A stretch of DNA of 64,000 nt from Scleroderma bovista (taxonomy: Eukaryota > Basidiomycota > Agaricomycetes > Boletales > Sclerodermataceae). The notes under the pieces are model-generated. The model worked only from the letters and a program-made list of their open reading frames with translations. It searched no databases and was not told the DNA's origin. The stretch spans positions 1 to 64,000 of the forward strand of contig JAYMGJ010000126.1 in the NCBI GenBank assembly GCA_037178675.1. The letters are read 5' to 3'. Shown here in pieces: positions 33,890 to 43,974 of the stretch. The first letter of the stretch is position 1. Each line of letters opens with the position of its first letter. The translations under genes and the position numbers were made by a program.

Positions 33890-34725
33890 GATGACTCGAA
33901 ATGCCGCCTGCGTCGGCAGAACCCTTGCTCTCCGCATGCACGGGGGTCGGGTGGTCTAGCGGTTACCCCCAGCTGCCTTCGTGCAGTGAGTTGCTTGTTC
34001 AACTCCCCCCCAAGCCCATTTTTACTGCTACTTGCCGTCATGGGAATCACAATGACGTCACAACCAAGGGTGAACTGGAGGGCCCTACGAGATTAGTGTG
34101 GGCAATGGATGGGATAATGGGAGCTATATGCCAAGTTTAGCGATGGGACCAGTCCTCAAAGTTGGCCGTGGGAGTTAGGAGGGGTCACCCCGACCAGGCG
34201 CGAACCTGGATTAAAATACTAGCCAAAAACTAACTTACCAGCCACCACCAGCACCTCCACCTAAGTGAGCCGTCCGAGAATAGCATTCACACCTCTCTGG
34301 CCAGTCGGAACAGGCGGGTGGGACAAACCTCTAATGGTGGTCAGGGAGCCTTTAATGGGCAGTTACCTAATTGGTTTGGTGACTAGGGTTAACCCAGTAG
34401 CGGGGGGTTACAAGTGCGAGTGAGGTGTTTCTAGGGCTTCATGGACACAGGTGGAAATTAGATAATCTCACTCCAACCAGCCGTGTCTTACTCAGATTTT
34501 CTCTGTTGTTGCTTACACGGGATATAAATAAAGATGTTCTCTCTCTCTCTCTCTCCGCATGCACATTGGATTGCGTACTTGGAAGGCTCATAGGTAGCAA
34601 GGTAAGGCAACCGAGTCACACGGATCCAAAGAAGGCAAAAAGTTCTGTCGTCAGTCGTTCCCACGATATAGCATTCTCCCAGAACCCTTTGCTCTTCGAG
34701 CAAGGGAATGTTCATTTCGCCGGGC
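33890..34725. repeat. Hairpin-ended repeat, copy containing a SINE-like insertion
   Basis: The same ends as the copy at 16,985-17,190 are present: ACTCGAAATGCCGCCTGC at the left and CCCAGAACCC with GAGCAAGGGAAT at the right (about 34,678-34,710), also preceded by TTCCCACGATATAGC, matching TTCTCACGATTTAAC of the other copy. The 609-bp insertion with target duplication lies between them. Confidence 0.65.
33942..34550 (+). mobile_element. SINE-like retroelement with tRNA-derived head and (TC)n tail
   Basis: The 14-bp direct repeat CTCTCCGCATGCAC stands directly before (33,928-33,941) and after (34,551-34,564) the element. The 5' end is tRNA-like: box A TGGTCTAGCGG at about 33,952 and box B TGTTCAACTCC at about 34,000. 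The 3' end is GATATAAATAAAGATG followed by (TC)n. No long ORF is conserved. This combination of Pol III-type head, simple-repeat tail and target duplication is the usual structure of a tRNA-derived SINE, although 609 bp is long for one. A LINE partner cannot be named from this window. Confidence 0.75.
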
Positions 34726-35961
34726 CGACACTGTCATCTTTGTGAGTCAGTTCATGACCAAAACAGCGTTCCAATGGAGCAAACGAGTCTGTCACTTTCT
34801 CGGGTTGGTATTTGAGCTTGTTCGGATGGAGATATGTCTGTTGCATCCATAGCCGCACCTGGAGTGTGCATAGAGTCTGGTAGGGAGTGGAGAGCTGTAA
34901 TGAATGACTTCGCGAGGATCATGAAAACAGAACATATGCCACATCATCTTGGTCCCGTCGCCAACGAACAGGGGAAAGCAATAGCAGGCTTCGTGGTTGG
35001 TGATACAATCATGGCGCTAATTTTGCAAAATGACCTTGTCTGTGATCAAGCTTCAAGGGCTGTGTTTGCACTTGGTCTCATCGCATGGACTCACGTCCTA
35101 TTCATCCTGGTTTTCCTGGAAGATTGCGACGCACTATCGTTCTCGTCCATTCAATGATTCGCTTGTACTATACAGGAATCTCACAAGGCTGCCACTCTCC
35201 TGAATAGGGAAACGAACCTTCTATTTGATGGTAGACCCATTTAAATGGTTGGGCAAGGAGTTGATTTGCCGCTGTTGGCCGCATGACATTGCTTAGTGCG
35301 CGAACGAAGAAGGCCATGCTCGATGAAATTGCTGAATGTGGAAATGGGACTGGGGCGATAAAAAAGGGGTAAGACCAGTGGTGCTGTTTCCCGTGATCTC
35401 ACTAGATACTAGATTTTTTCTTGATATGAAGGAAAGGTTGAAAGACATGCTGGCCTGATTAACGCTGAGGTCCCTGCCATTTCCGAAAAGGGTGTCACCT
35501 CTGCGTTACTGAGTCATTCATCGGGGTTGGGGGACCGATTTTGTTTGTGAGGCGTCTAACGTAGTGTTTTTCAGCAAAGCAATCTGCTTTCGTCACGCTC
35601 GCCACTCTTCCATGCAGTCTAATCTCGGGGAAATCGCAATGCGACCTGCTGTCGCACCCCACCGTCTTGCAATGGCTTGCGGGCTGCATAGTCTTTCCGT
35701 CGGTCGACCCTGGCAATGTAAGAGGCTTCTTTCTATGGGCTCCCAGTTTCAATGTGAAAGCGGTCATGTCCTGTGGTGCCTTTCTTCGCAGACCTCGATC
35801 AAGGTTGTTAAGCACATGTCGGAATGGTCAATTCATTCTCTTTATAGTCCCCCAAAATAAATATTTCTTGAAGAGTGGTGCTCGTAAGTAGTTATAAATA
35901 TTCAAGACCTTCTGTTCTACTGTCCAATGACACAATTTCACCACCTACTGTCTTATTCCCA
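34726..35961. other. Intergenic region, no supported gene
   Basis: One plus-strand ORF (34,834-35,157, 107 residues) has a C-terminal hydrophobic stretch (AVFALGLIAWTHVLFILVFL) that could be a membrane helix, but it is not recognised and may be chance. Nothing else is supported. Confidence 0.35.
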
Positions 35962-36542
35962 TCACGCCTTTCCACAGTGCTTCATCATCGCGTTCTTCCT
36001 CGTGAATGTCTTTCCGCACTGCTCACATCGTAATTTTACGTGGAGGTGGGTGGATTGGATGTGGCGCGCTACATTTTTATATTGAATTTTCTGTAGGCAC
36101 CACTCCCACGGGCAGATAAGAGTTGTATCCTCTTGTTGTTGATGCCCATGTTTTCGTAGATGCATTCGGATAGACCGGCTATTCCCCTCAAGGGGGATTC
36201 CGCATACAGCACCATTGGACAACCGGCAAGTATGGAGTGCAGGCCCAGTTTGTACGAATGTGCTGCAGAGCTCCGCGTGATCTACACCCTTTGAGCTGTG
36301 GTCAAGAGCTGCGTTCTTTGCATCGATATATGCTGATGGTAAAAATATAAGCATAACACTGAAATAAGCGCATGATACATACTGAGTGAAGGGGAGGTCA
36401 ATCCCATTTCTGTAAGCCAGGAATCCACCCACTCGATATTGTCTAATACATCCTGGATAGGAACCATATGTGTTTTCTGCCATGAGGGCAAGCAGCCACT
36501 AGAGAGCGAGGAAAGAGAGTGCCCCTGAGGACAAGAGTGCAT
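35962..36542 (-). CDS. C2H2 zinc-finger protein, paralogue 3, 176 residues
   Basis: Exon 1 (36,542-36,383) and exon 2 (36,332-35,962) are joined by a 50-bp intron in phase 1; reading through the intron would also stay open for a while, so the splice was chosen by similarity to paralogue 2 (THMVPIQDVLDNIEW in both positions). Modules: FVQTGPALHTC with CGIPLEGN and HLRKHGHQ, CPWEWCLQKIQYKNVARHIQ with STH, and LRCEQCGKTFTRKNAMMKHC. Paralogue 1 shares FMETGPKLYAC and IPLEGN. The protein is probably nucleic-acid binding. The stop codon follows the last finger directly, as in paralogue 2. Confidence 0.75.
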
Positions 36543-37455
36543 TCGAATTGTGACAATGGTCACCGTGATTTCTTAAGTCCCATGCTTTTAACTGAGCCAG
36601 TTAAATGCATTACCATAAGGGCTCGGGCTCCAGCTTTTACCCGTTTTCGAACTCTTGCTGCTACTTTCGAGCGATGATGTCATAGAAGTCATTCGAGTCA
36701 TCACAACCCTCCATTCCCCGCAGCCTTTGGACGCCAGTACTATCCCAAACAAGGAAATTAAGCCACCAGTGATCTATACCATCCACTGACTAGCCAGCCA
36801 ATGATAGATCCTCTTCTTTCAATTGCAGCTGTGATTGATCAGAATAACCTCGATCCCAGTTCGCTATCCATTGCTTCGTGTACCTCTTGTTTGCAAGTTT
36901 TGGTTTCATCTGGGGTTCATGGCTCGTTCGTGTTAGCTGCGATCACGATCAATGATCCGAAGGAGCATATCATCTATTTGGCCAGTTGACACGGTTCCTG
37001 GATGATTGGTGATCATCATCGTTAGGTCACAGTAGTTACTGTCGCCAGCTTAGTGTTTAGATTCATAGGATCACATCAAAATTCTCCCAAGCCGCTTGGC
37101 TGATGCGGCTGGTGGCCTTCGATCCATCAGTTCTGGTGACGTACGGAGTTGGAAATCACAAGCATGGACTAATCTCGACATCGCCCCAGACGGACCAGAG
37201 GACCGTCAAACTGCAAATCATATTAGTCTTGAGCAGGAACTACAGAAGGAAGTGAGGAACCAAATCATGATGATTTTGAAGAAACACAATATGCCAGGGC
37301 CACTAAAAAAGTTTCTTAGTGCCATCATAATCAATCAAAACGTCAAGGTTTCTGTGTCTCGGCCGAAAAATGTGTCCAGCCAACGCCAACGGCCAACCGT
37401 GCCTGTCCGCATCCACCATCATGTAACTTGCAGCCAGTAGCCACTTGCACGAGGA
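36543..37455. other. Intergenic region with two unrecognised plus-strand ORFs
   Basis: ORFs 36,801-36,989 (62 residues) and 37,096-37,440 (114 residues; Lys-rich middle, EQELQKEVRNQIMMILKKHN) could be exons of a small gene convergent with ORC1, whose stop lies only 15 bp beyond. Neither is recognised and start and splice sites are unclear. Confidence 0.3.
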
Positions 37456-40402
37456 CTATCCACCAACGGCGAGTGCCTGCTTCCACGCCGTCCCTCCAAG
37501 TTCGCCCAACACCCTCTCCACCTCGCCCATCTCCAAATTCATCATAACGCGTCGCTCACATGCCGGCTTCTTGCTGCGCACTCCACCAGCGCCGTCTTCT
37601 ACCAGAACTGCGCGCGAGCACACTAGGGAGTCGAGGACGAGTGTTAGGTCGGAGGGTGTGGGGATCCGTGTGGAGGCAGCAACACCGAGGGTGGGTGTGT
37701 ATGCAATGTGTTGGTCTTGGATCTGCACACTTACGTTAGAACTCACCATACGTCGATGATTAAAAGGAAAGACGAACCTCGCTCCACCGAATCTCTTCCA
37801 CACCCTCCCTTTTCACACACCGCACCACCGCAGCCAGCATAATCCTCTCATGCAAACTACACCCAGAGACAAATGCAGCCGTCGGACTTTTTTGCATTGC
37901 TGAAAGTGCAGCTTGAATGTCGCGCGTTTCTGCGGACCTTCCGGGCCCTGACGTTGACCCAGAGGAAGAGGCACGAACGAGCTCGACAGCGCGTCTGCAA
38001 ATATCAAGAACACGTCGAGCATCACCGCTAATCGAAGCCACTTTCATACATGCGAGGCGGACAGCGTCGCTGGTTATTGCAGGTAAATAGGTATTGGTGG
38101 GTGGGAGTGTGGATGCGGCTGTCTGTAGGCGCGTTCGAACGATTTCTTCCAGTTGGGTGGTCGTATATGGCTGAAAGTTGATTCGAGTCATGCCTAGAAA
38201 CAGGGCAGAAGGAGAGGGGATCATCAGCGTCAATCGGGGCAGTACGGTGTTGCGTTAAGCGGGCGTACCAAGTCGGCTGCGTACGCGTCCGGACATGACA
38301 CGTTCGGGAAGGTCCATGGTATTTGCAACTGCGATAACGACAAGTTTCGATCCAACGAGCGTAGGCCAGTTGAAGAAATTATACACCACGTCCTGCTTAG
38401 TCGTAACCAACTGGTCCAGTTCGTCCATCAACACCACGCTATCGCACCATCGCACCGTCAGCCCGTGTATACGTATGGTGGTCCGAGAGTGAGAGAAGGG
38501 ACGTAGATATTGCTTACTTACCACGCGTGTCCCCCAGGTCCTGCTCTTACACCCGCATTAAAGTGCTTGCTGAGCTGCTTCAGCGCTTCTTTTGCGCTGA
38601 TGCGGAGATGTCCATCTGTAAGAACGTCATGTCCGGATATGGCCTCCCACAAGAGATTATATGCTGCTGGCGGCTCGGGAATTTTGAGCCCGTTTATTTC
38701 GACGTAGGTGAATGGGTTGGTTTCCTGCGGGCTCAATGCTCAGAACTGTACCGTAATGGGCGAGGAAGAGTCTTACACTGGTCTCAGCCATACGCTTGAG
38801 TTCGCGTACGACGGCATGTACGGTGGCTGTTTTACCTGTTCCTGGAACCCCCGAGATGTCTGCACCACGACGCAGAGGCCAAAAAATATGTATCAAAAAA
38901 AATCACCACGCAGATGGGGGGAGGGGAGAGAAGCTCACAAACACACCCTCCACTTCCCTCCTCCAACATCTCCTCAACAGTCCTCAACACCCTATTAAAT
39001 TCTTCCTCTCTGCAGGGCAAATTATTCGGGCGAGCAGCAACATGCAATACGTGCATCGCGCGCAACCACGGGTCTTCAGGGAGATTCTCGAGCTGCTGGT
39101 AATGCTCCTGTGTTTGAAAGTCCGGCGGGGGAAGTCGGACTGCAGGTGCCCGCTTGGAGCGTGCACGCGCACGGAGTGCAGCCTTAGAATGGGGTGTGGG
39201 TGCAGCGAGCTTGGTGGTGCGCGATCTTCTTGGGGTGCTTGTGCTAGTGATAGTGGCCCGCTTACGTTTTCGAGAAGGTGTTTTAGGGGTATCGTCTGTT
39301 GGCACACTCTGCATGTCGGTTTCTGAATCGGCGCCATCAGTTATAGAGGGTAGGTCATTTGCAATATCTTCGCCATCGCTTTGTGCGGGGTCGTGGTACT
39401 CTGAGCCTGCATCGCTCTCTGCCTGTGACTGTATTTCTTTCTCAAGTGTCCGTCCGAGTCGGCGTCGTTTTGTCTGAGCGGGACGTTTTTGCCTTCTTGA
39501 TAGAACTTGTGTAGCGACTTTCCAATGGTTTCCACTGACCTGATCCTCGATAGGATGGACAAGAGCACTCGACCGATGCGCTTCCCAATCGAATTCGTAA
39601 TATATACCTTTTCTCGGCTCCATCGCAAGACGGCAATAAAATGTTGTAGGATCCTTCTCGGGAGCAGGAAGTACCCATTCACGAGATCGGGTCTTGGGCT
39701 GCGGAGTGGCTTGTTCAGCCCTCGGCTCCTCAGTGGACACTGCACATAGATGGATGATTTTGGATGTGGGAAGGACGGCCTGTGCATCGAGTGTATAATA
39801 CACTTCGTTCTGGGTGAACGAGACAGCGAAATGATTGAGTAAATGCAGACAGTGTATCTGTTGTACGTACGTACCTCGTAGTGCTCACGTTTGGGACGTA
39901 CCCTTGGTAGTTCAGAGGGCCGCTCGAACCAATGTACGCGGACAAATATGAGGGGACCAGACTGCTCGTCTGTGTCCTCGTCTGCAGCTGTGGTCAGTTC
40001 CCACATTGCCACTATGACAGCAACACTGTTCCCTCTGGACATCAAACCCGTCTCTACGCAGACCGTGTCCCCCACATTAAACTCCTCCTTCTCCTCATGC
40101 GCTGTCACGTTCGACTTGCGTTTGGAATTAGCCTTTGACTCGACAGCACGACGAGATCCGGGTTTTGTCATAGGCTTCAGACGCGCAAATGACGTGTAGA
40201 ACGCGGTACACATTCCCTGCGTAGGTGTCCATGATGATTCATCTTCGCGGAGTACTTCATAGTCATCTGGTATACTCGGACGCGTGTGGCACGGCTGAGA
40301 TGTCCAGAATATGGAGGTGTCACGGGATGACCATGCAGTTGGGTGAATGTGCGCGACGAGTGGTTGGAATCGTTTTGAGCGACGCGTTGGTGTTTCTGCC
40401 AT
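37456..40402 (-). CDS. ORC1: Origin recognition complex subunit 1 (7 exons, 845 residues)
   Basis: Exons on the minus strand: 40,402-39,875, 39,809-38,939, 38,859-38,777, 38,724-38,522, 38,438-38,269, 38,193-37,778 and 37,722-37,456; 2538 nt with the frame closing exactly. The N-terminal part has a BAH-type domain ([10 protein letters not shown]..., [15 protein letters not shown], then [17 protein letters not shown]). This is followed by a basic, acidic-patched linker with RKRKR and SKRAP stretches and by the AAA+ ATPase: Walker A GVPGTGKT, Walker [11 protein letters not shown], sensor 1 [13 protein letters not shown] and the sensor 2 region [17 protein letters not shown] winged-helix end follows. 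The BAH domain separates it from CDC6. ORC1 binds replication origins as part of ORC and, with CDC6, loads MCM helicase. The gene lies next to tRNA-Leu, divergently. Confidence 0.95.
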
Positions 40403-40508
40403 CGTTGTTATAGAACTGCACGTTAGTAACTAGTAACGACATAGGTCTTGCAAAGGATACTACTTGTGTTAGCACCTCGTAGGAGCGCTGTCTCTACGAT
40501 GATGCAAT

Positions 40509-40620
40509 GGCAAGATGGCCGAGCGGTCTATGGCGTGTGACTCAAGCTTACTAAGCTTGCCTGCTTTGCGGGTCTTCTCATCCTCGTAAGAGGGCGTGGG
40601 TTCAAATCCCACTCTTGTCA
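40509..40620 (+). tRNA. tRNA-Leu (anticodon CAA) with intron
   Basis: The acceptor stem GGCAAGA pairs with TCTTGTC, followed by the discriminator A at 40,620. The D arm is GGCCGAGCGGTC...GGC, the anticodon loop CT-CAA-G. About 28 bases of intron begin after the base 3' of the anticodon and contain CTTG, able to pair with CAAG as in other intron-containing tRNA-Leu(CAA) genes. A class II variable arm (CCTC-GTAA-GAGG) and T arm GTGGG-TTCAAAT-CCCAC are present. The anticodon stem TGTGA/TCTCA has one T-T mismatch. Confidence 0.93.
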
Positions 40621-41379
40621 CTTGTTTTTTTTTATCCCTGTGATGATCGTGAGCCCTCCAGTGGCATGTTCGCCTCTCTCAACGTACAACCTGCAAGGTC
40701 GCCTCCAAACCATTGGAATCGCGCAGGGGGTACGTATGTCAATCTAATGTCGTCTCGGCGCTCCCATGGGCCATCTACCTCAGAGGGATCCAATACCTTT
40801 CACCAAGGGACTGAAGTAGTAATGCGCTCGAATGCTGTTTCGAAGAAGTTATGTATGCCATGTCTTCGTATGCGATCACTGCCCGTTTGATGACAGGGTG
40901 CAAGACGTCAACCCACGAGGAATCTACACGAACAGTAGCCATTGATGGTCAGGTTCAAAAACAACGAAACGAGCCCGAGAGTCCCCATCCTAGGCAAAAT
41001 AGCAGTGAAGCCTTTGCTGCATCCTCATGAACCATTCGAGTCACTGCTAGTCCGATCACACCGCAGCGCAAAAGGACAAAACATGTTGCTGCTATGTACT
41101 CCGATGACCCGGTTAGATAAAGTCACCTCCAATGCGGTCGTCAGTGGCATTGCTAACGTTCGTTCCCCGCTTGAGGATAGTCGCCCTGGATCCATCCATA
41201 CGCTCAGATGACGTCAACGACATTGAGTGCAGCCTCCAAGGTATAAATCTATCATCTCTGATAAGTCCAATTAAGACAGATCATCCTGTCGCAGGCTAAT
41301 CTTGAATCGGCCGCATCTATTTCCGATCTTGTCTCCACAAGCCTAGGAGCTCATCTTGGAACACCAGTCTCTATTGAAG
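40621..41379. other. Decayed upstream part of the NACHT relic or intergenic
   Basis: Plus-strand ORFs 40,615-40,890 and 40,942-41,211 show no clear domain. By position they may derive from the N-terminal part of the NLR-like gene whose NACHT-proximal part follows, but the similarity is too weak to call. Confidence 0.3.
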
Positions 41380-41970
41380 ATTAATTCCATAAAGGACGTA
41401 CTGGTACAGATTGCTCGAATGGTGCAAGAATGTGCGCAGTTTCATATCACGTTATTCCGAGACCACGAGCTTTTGTACGTCGACATTCTCACTGGCAGTT
41501 TTACATGGCTATCTCATCGTGTTCTTAGGGAGTAGAAAGTCTTCTCTGAGACAACCACCACAATCGTCAATTACATACAATTTGAAGTTCGACCAGCTGA
41601 TGCAAGATCTTCGAGATCAAGTAGTCCTCGACATACATGATAGCGTCCAGCAGATCCGGGAAGACGTTTGTTTGGATCCTCTGGTTTGCGCGGGAAGGGT
41701 GGGACTGAACCAAGCAAAGAAATGTTTCGATGGCACGCGAATCGAGATCTTGAATAAGATCATTGACTGGATCAATAACTCAGATCTCTCTACCCCGCGT
41801 ATCTTCCGGCTCCACCGACGTGGAGATTTGCCATTGCGCATACTATTTCTCTGCAGGCCAACAATCTCCTCAACCTTGGTGGTCGTTCTCTCGGTTTGAC
41901 AGCACGAAGGACTGCATACGAAACCATTTTCTACCACTGCGCGCGACTTCCGCTTCTGGTCGCTGAATCA
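41380..41970 (+). pseudogene. NLR-like (NACHT) gene relic
   Basis: Pieces typical of Agaricomycete NACHT-type NLR-like proteins are found in order but in different frames: VLVQIARMVQECAQF and RYSETTSF (41,402-41,480), FDQLMQDLRDQ (about 41,592), AGRVGLNQAKKCFDGTRIEI and ILNKIIDWINN (about 41,695-41,785), TPRIFRLH (about 41,790) and, in another frame, FAIAHTISLQANNL (about 41,828-41,870). The region where the P-loop GxxGxGK should stand is shortened and frame-shifted, and a stop ends the frame at about 41,968. NLR-like proteins in fungi act in non-self recognition and programmed cell death; this copy lacks a usable nucleotide-binding site and the C-terminal repeats. Confidence 0.65.
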
Positions 41971-42128
41971 TGATAGTCTGTATGAAATAAACACCATTCT
42001 AAATAGCATTTCAACTGGGTAGATTTGATAGATATCATCGTCCATTATTACATTCGTAAAAGAAACCCTCGTTGCTGTCATAAATTTCCTCCTCTGGGTA
42101 ACATAGCAGATGTCCGGCATCGCTTCTT

Positions 42129-43248
42129 TCATCCACGGTACGTGCAACAACTGTGCCAAGAGTATCACGATCAAAAGCACACTCAGGTGTACAGACGAGG
42201 GAGAAACGCACATTGACATATACGGCACAACAGCAACAAGCAAACAAGCAAATGCTGCCCAACTGATGTATATTCCGCTTCCGTAGGAGATACTCATGCC
42301 AGATGTGACACCCTGTGCGATCTGCATGGTATTAATGCTCTCGGTTTTCTTGACCAGTGATGTCCATATAGCTGCGCCGATCAATATGAACATGGCGGAT
42401 AAAATAGCCAGGGAAGCCGAGGCGAAAAAGAGATAAGTTTTACGAAGAACTCCACTTTGGAGAGAAAACGTTTTTTCAGCGCTTTTCACGCGAAACAGCG
42501 CGAGCAGCTTACTTACACGAGCAACGACAGTGATGCTAAAATGGTTCCGAGCAGTAAAAAATAGTAGGCAGCGTGGGAGTTGAATCCGAGGTATGACGAA
42601 TCCTTGAATGTGGTACCGACGAAGATGTAATCCGAGAACTGCGAATAGTTCAGAAGCATATCGGACGTGGTAGCATTGTATGGCTGGAATCTACTGGCGG
42701 CACTATGTCCAGAGCACGACCCCGAACCATTGGTATATGCGCAGTAGGAGTAGAGCCCGAATCGATATTCTTGTCGAAGGCCGTTTCGTTGTCCGAGTGG
42801 AAGGGAAGCGTTGGAAGCGTACAAACCCTGAATGGGATCTGAGAAAGCTTGGTGGAGGGAATCACTGGATATATCACGCAATTAGTTTGTACGAAGGAAA
42901 GGTGAATGAAGGCGGCACTTGCGCACCCGTAGCCTGACACGTTGAGGGTAGCCTGCAATGAGTGATATCAGAGAGAGCAAGATACACATGGCCAACATTT
43001 AACGGTGTACCATTGAGACGCCATGAGGAACCGATGAGGTATTTATTTGTCCGACCTATGAACATACGTCGATAAGCTGTGACATGAAAAAGGGTGTTCT
43101 TCGGAAAAACATACGTGGACGAAGATCATAAGCAGAACCGCTATAGCACTTCATAGTGAAATCGTTAGATCTCGACTCGTGGGTGTAGCCTCATCTATGA
43201 CACGCACGAAAGGATGGATGCACCACCAATGCAGTATTCCCCCTTCAT
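42129..43248 (-). CDS. SUR7/PalI-family four-helix membrane protein (7 exons, 252 residues)
   Basis: Exons on the minus strand: 43,248-43,208, 43,148-43,115, 43,055-43,011, 42,952-42,927, 42,864-42,517, 42,454-42,212 and 42,150-42,129; 759 nt with exact frame closure. The first helix (CIGGASILSAIAVLLMIFVH) is followed by VGQINTSSVP and an outer loop with NVSGYG, LYASNAS, GLRQEYRFGLYSYCAY and several N-glycosylation sites. Helices around AAYYFLLLGTILASLSLL, TYLFFASASLAILSAMFILI and WAAFACLLVAVVPYM follow, with a short CCTYRG tail. This matches the SUR7/PalI family, cortical plasma-membrane proteins linked to eisosomes and to ambient pH sensing. Very short exons (22-45 nt) at both ends explain why open frames alone miss them. 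Which family role applies is not visible. Confidence 0.85.
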
Positions 43249-43974
43249 CTTCGGTCACTGGCGTCGAGGAGAACGAACGAGCAGAACGTGGGTAAGTAAT
43301 GTGGAGACACGCGACTTGCACGATACAAATGCTAGGAAGTATCACGTGACTATCCAACCTCTTCAACGGCCGTAATATGAGTTCATTTCATCTCCTAGTG
43401 TTATTCTAGTGCCGAAGCTATCTCTCATCTTTCCGCTTTCTGTCCTGCTCGTTTGTTTTTATCTCTCTCTTCTTTGTTTGTGCCGGCGAGGTCTTATGTA
43501 GACCTGGTAGTCGGCCGTATTGTTAGCTCATCCTTCTACTTGCCTGGAATGTAAAAGACTGGGAGCAAGCCACCTGATAGTCTCTGCAGATAACTAAATT
43601 TGGCGCGGTGAAAATAGCCGTTCAGACCTAGGTACGTACCTTGACGAATCCGTTATAAATGATGCCATCAGTGGTCTTTTCTGGCACCTAGATCTATGGA
43701 TGAAAAGGTGCACGATGAATATGTACTCCCACATCCACTGGTTCCGCGCACTATACTTCCCTACCACCGCTCACTTTTGTTTGCCCGAGTGGCCATGTCG
43801 TATGTGGGTATGTGCATAAGATCGAACACATATACTGCTCTAATACTGTCTTCACGTCCAGTGACTTCCCCTCCCACTTTAGAAGCCTACGCTCTCGACC
43901 AGTACAACAGATGTGTGCAGTAAAATCTAGGTATTGAAAATATGTATGTGTCATAAACTATACACCTGCTTACC
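43249..43974. other. Intergenic between SUR7-like and IDO genes
   Basis: A pyrimidine-rich stretch at 43,430-43,480 (TTTTTATCTCTCTCTTC) and a short unrecognised plus-strand ORF (43,696-43,923). No gene is supported. Confidence 0.4.

Noticed and set aside
37813..39477. Plus-strand and alternative-frame ORFs across ORC1
   Set aside because: They overlap well-supported ORC1 exons and show no domain of their own.
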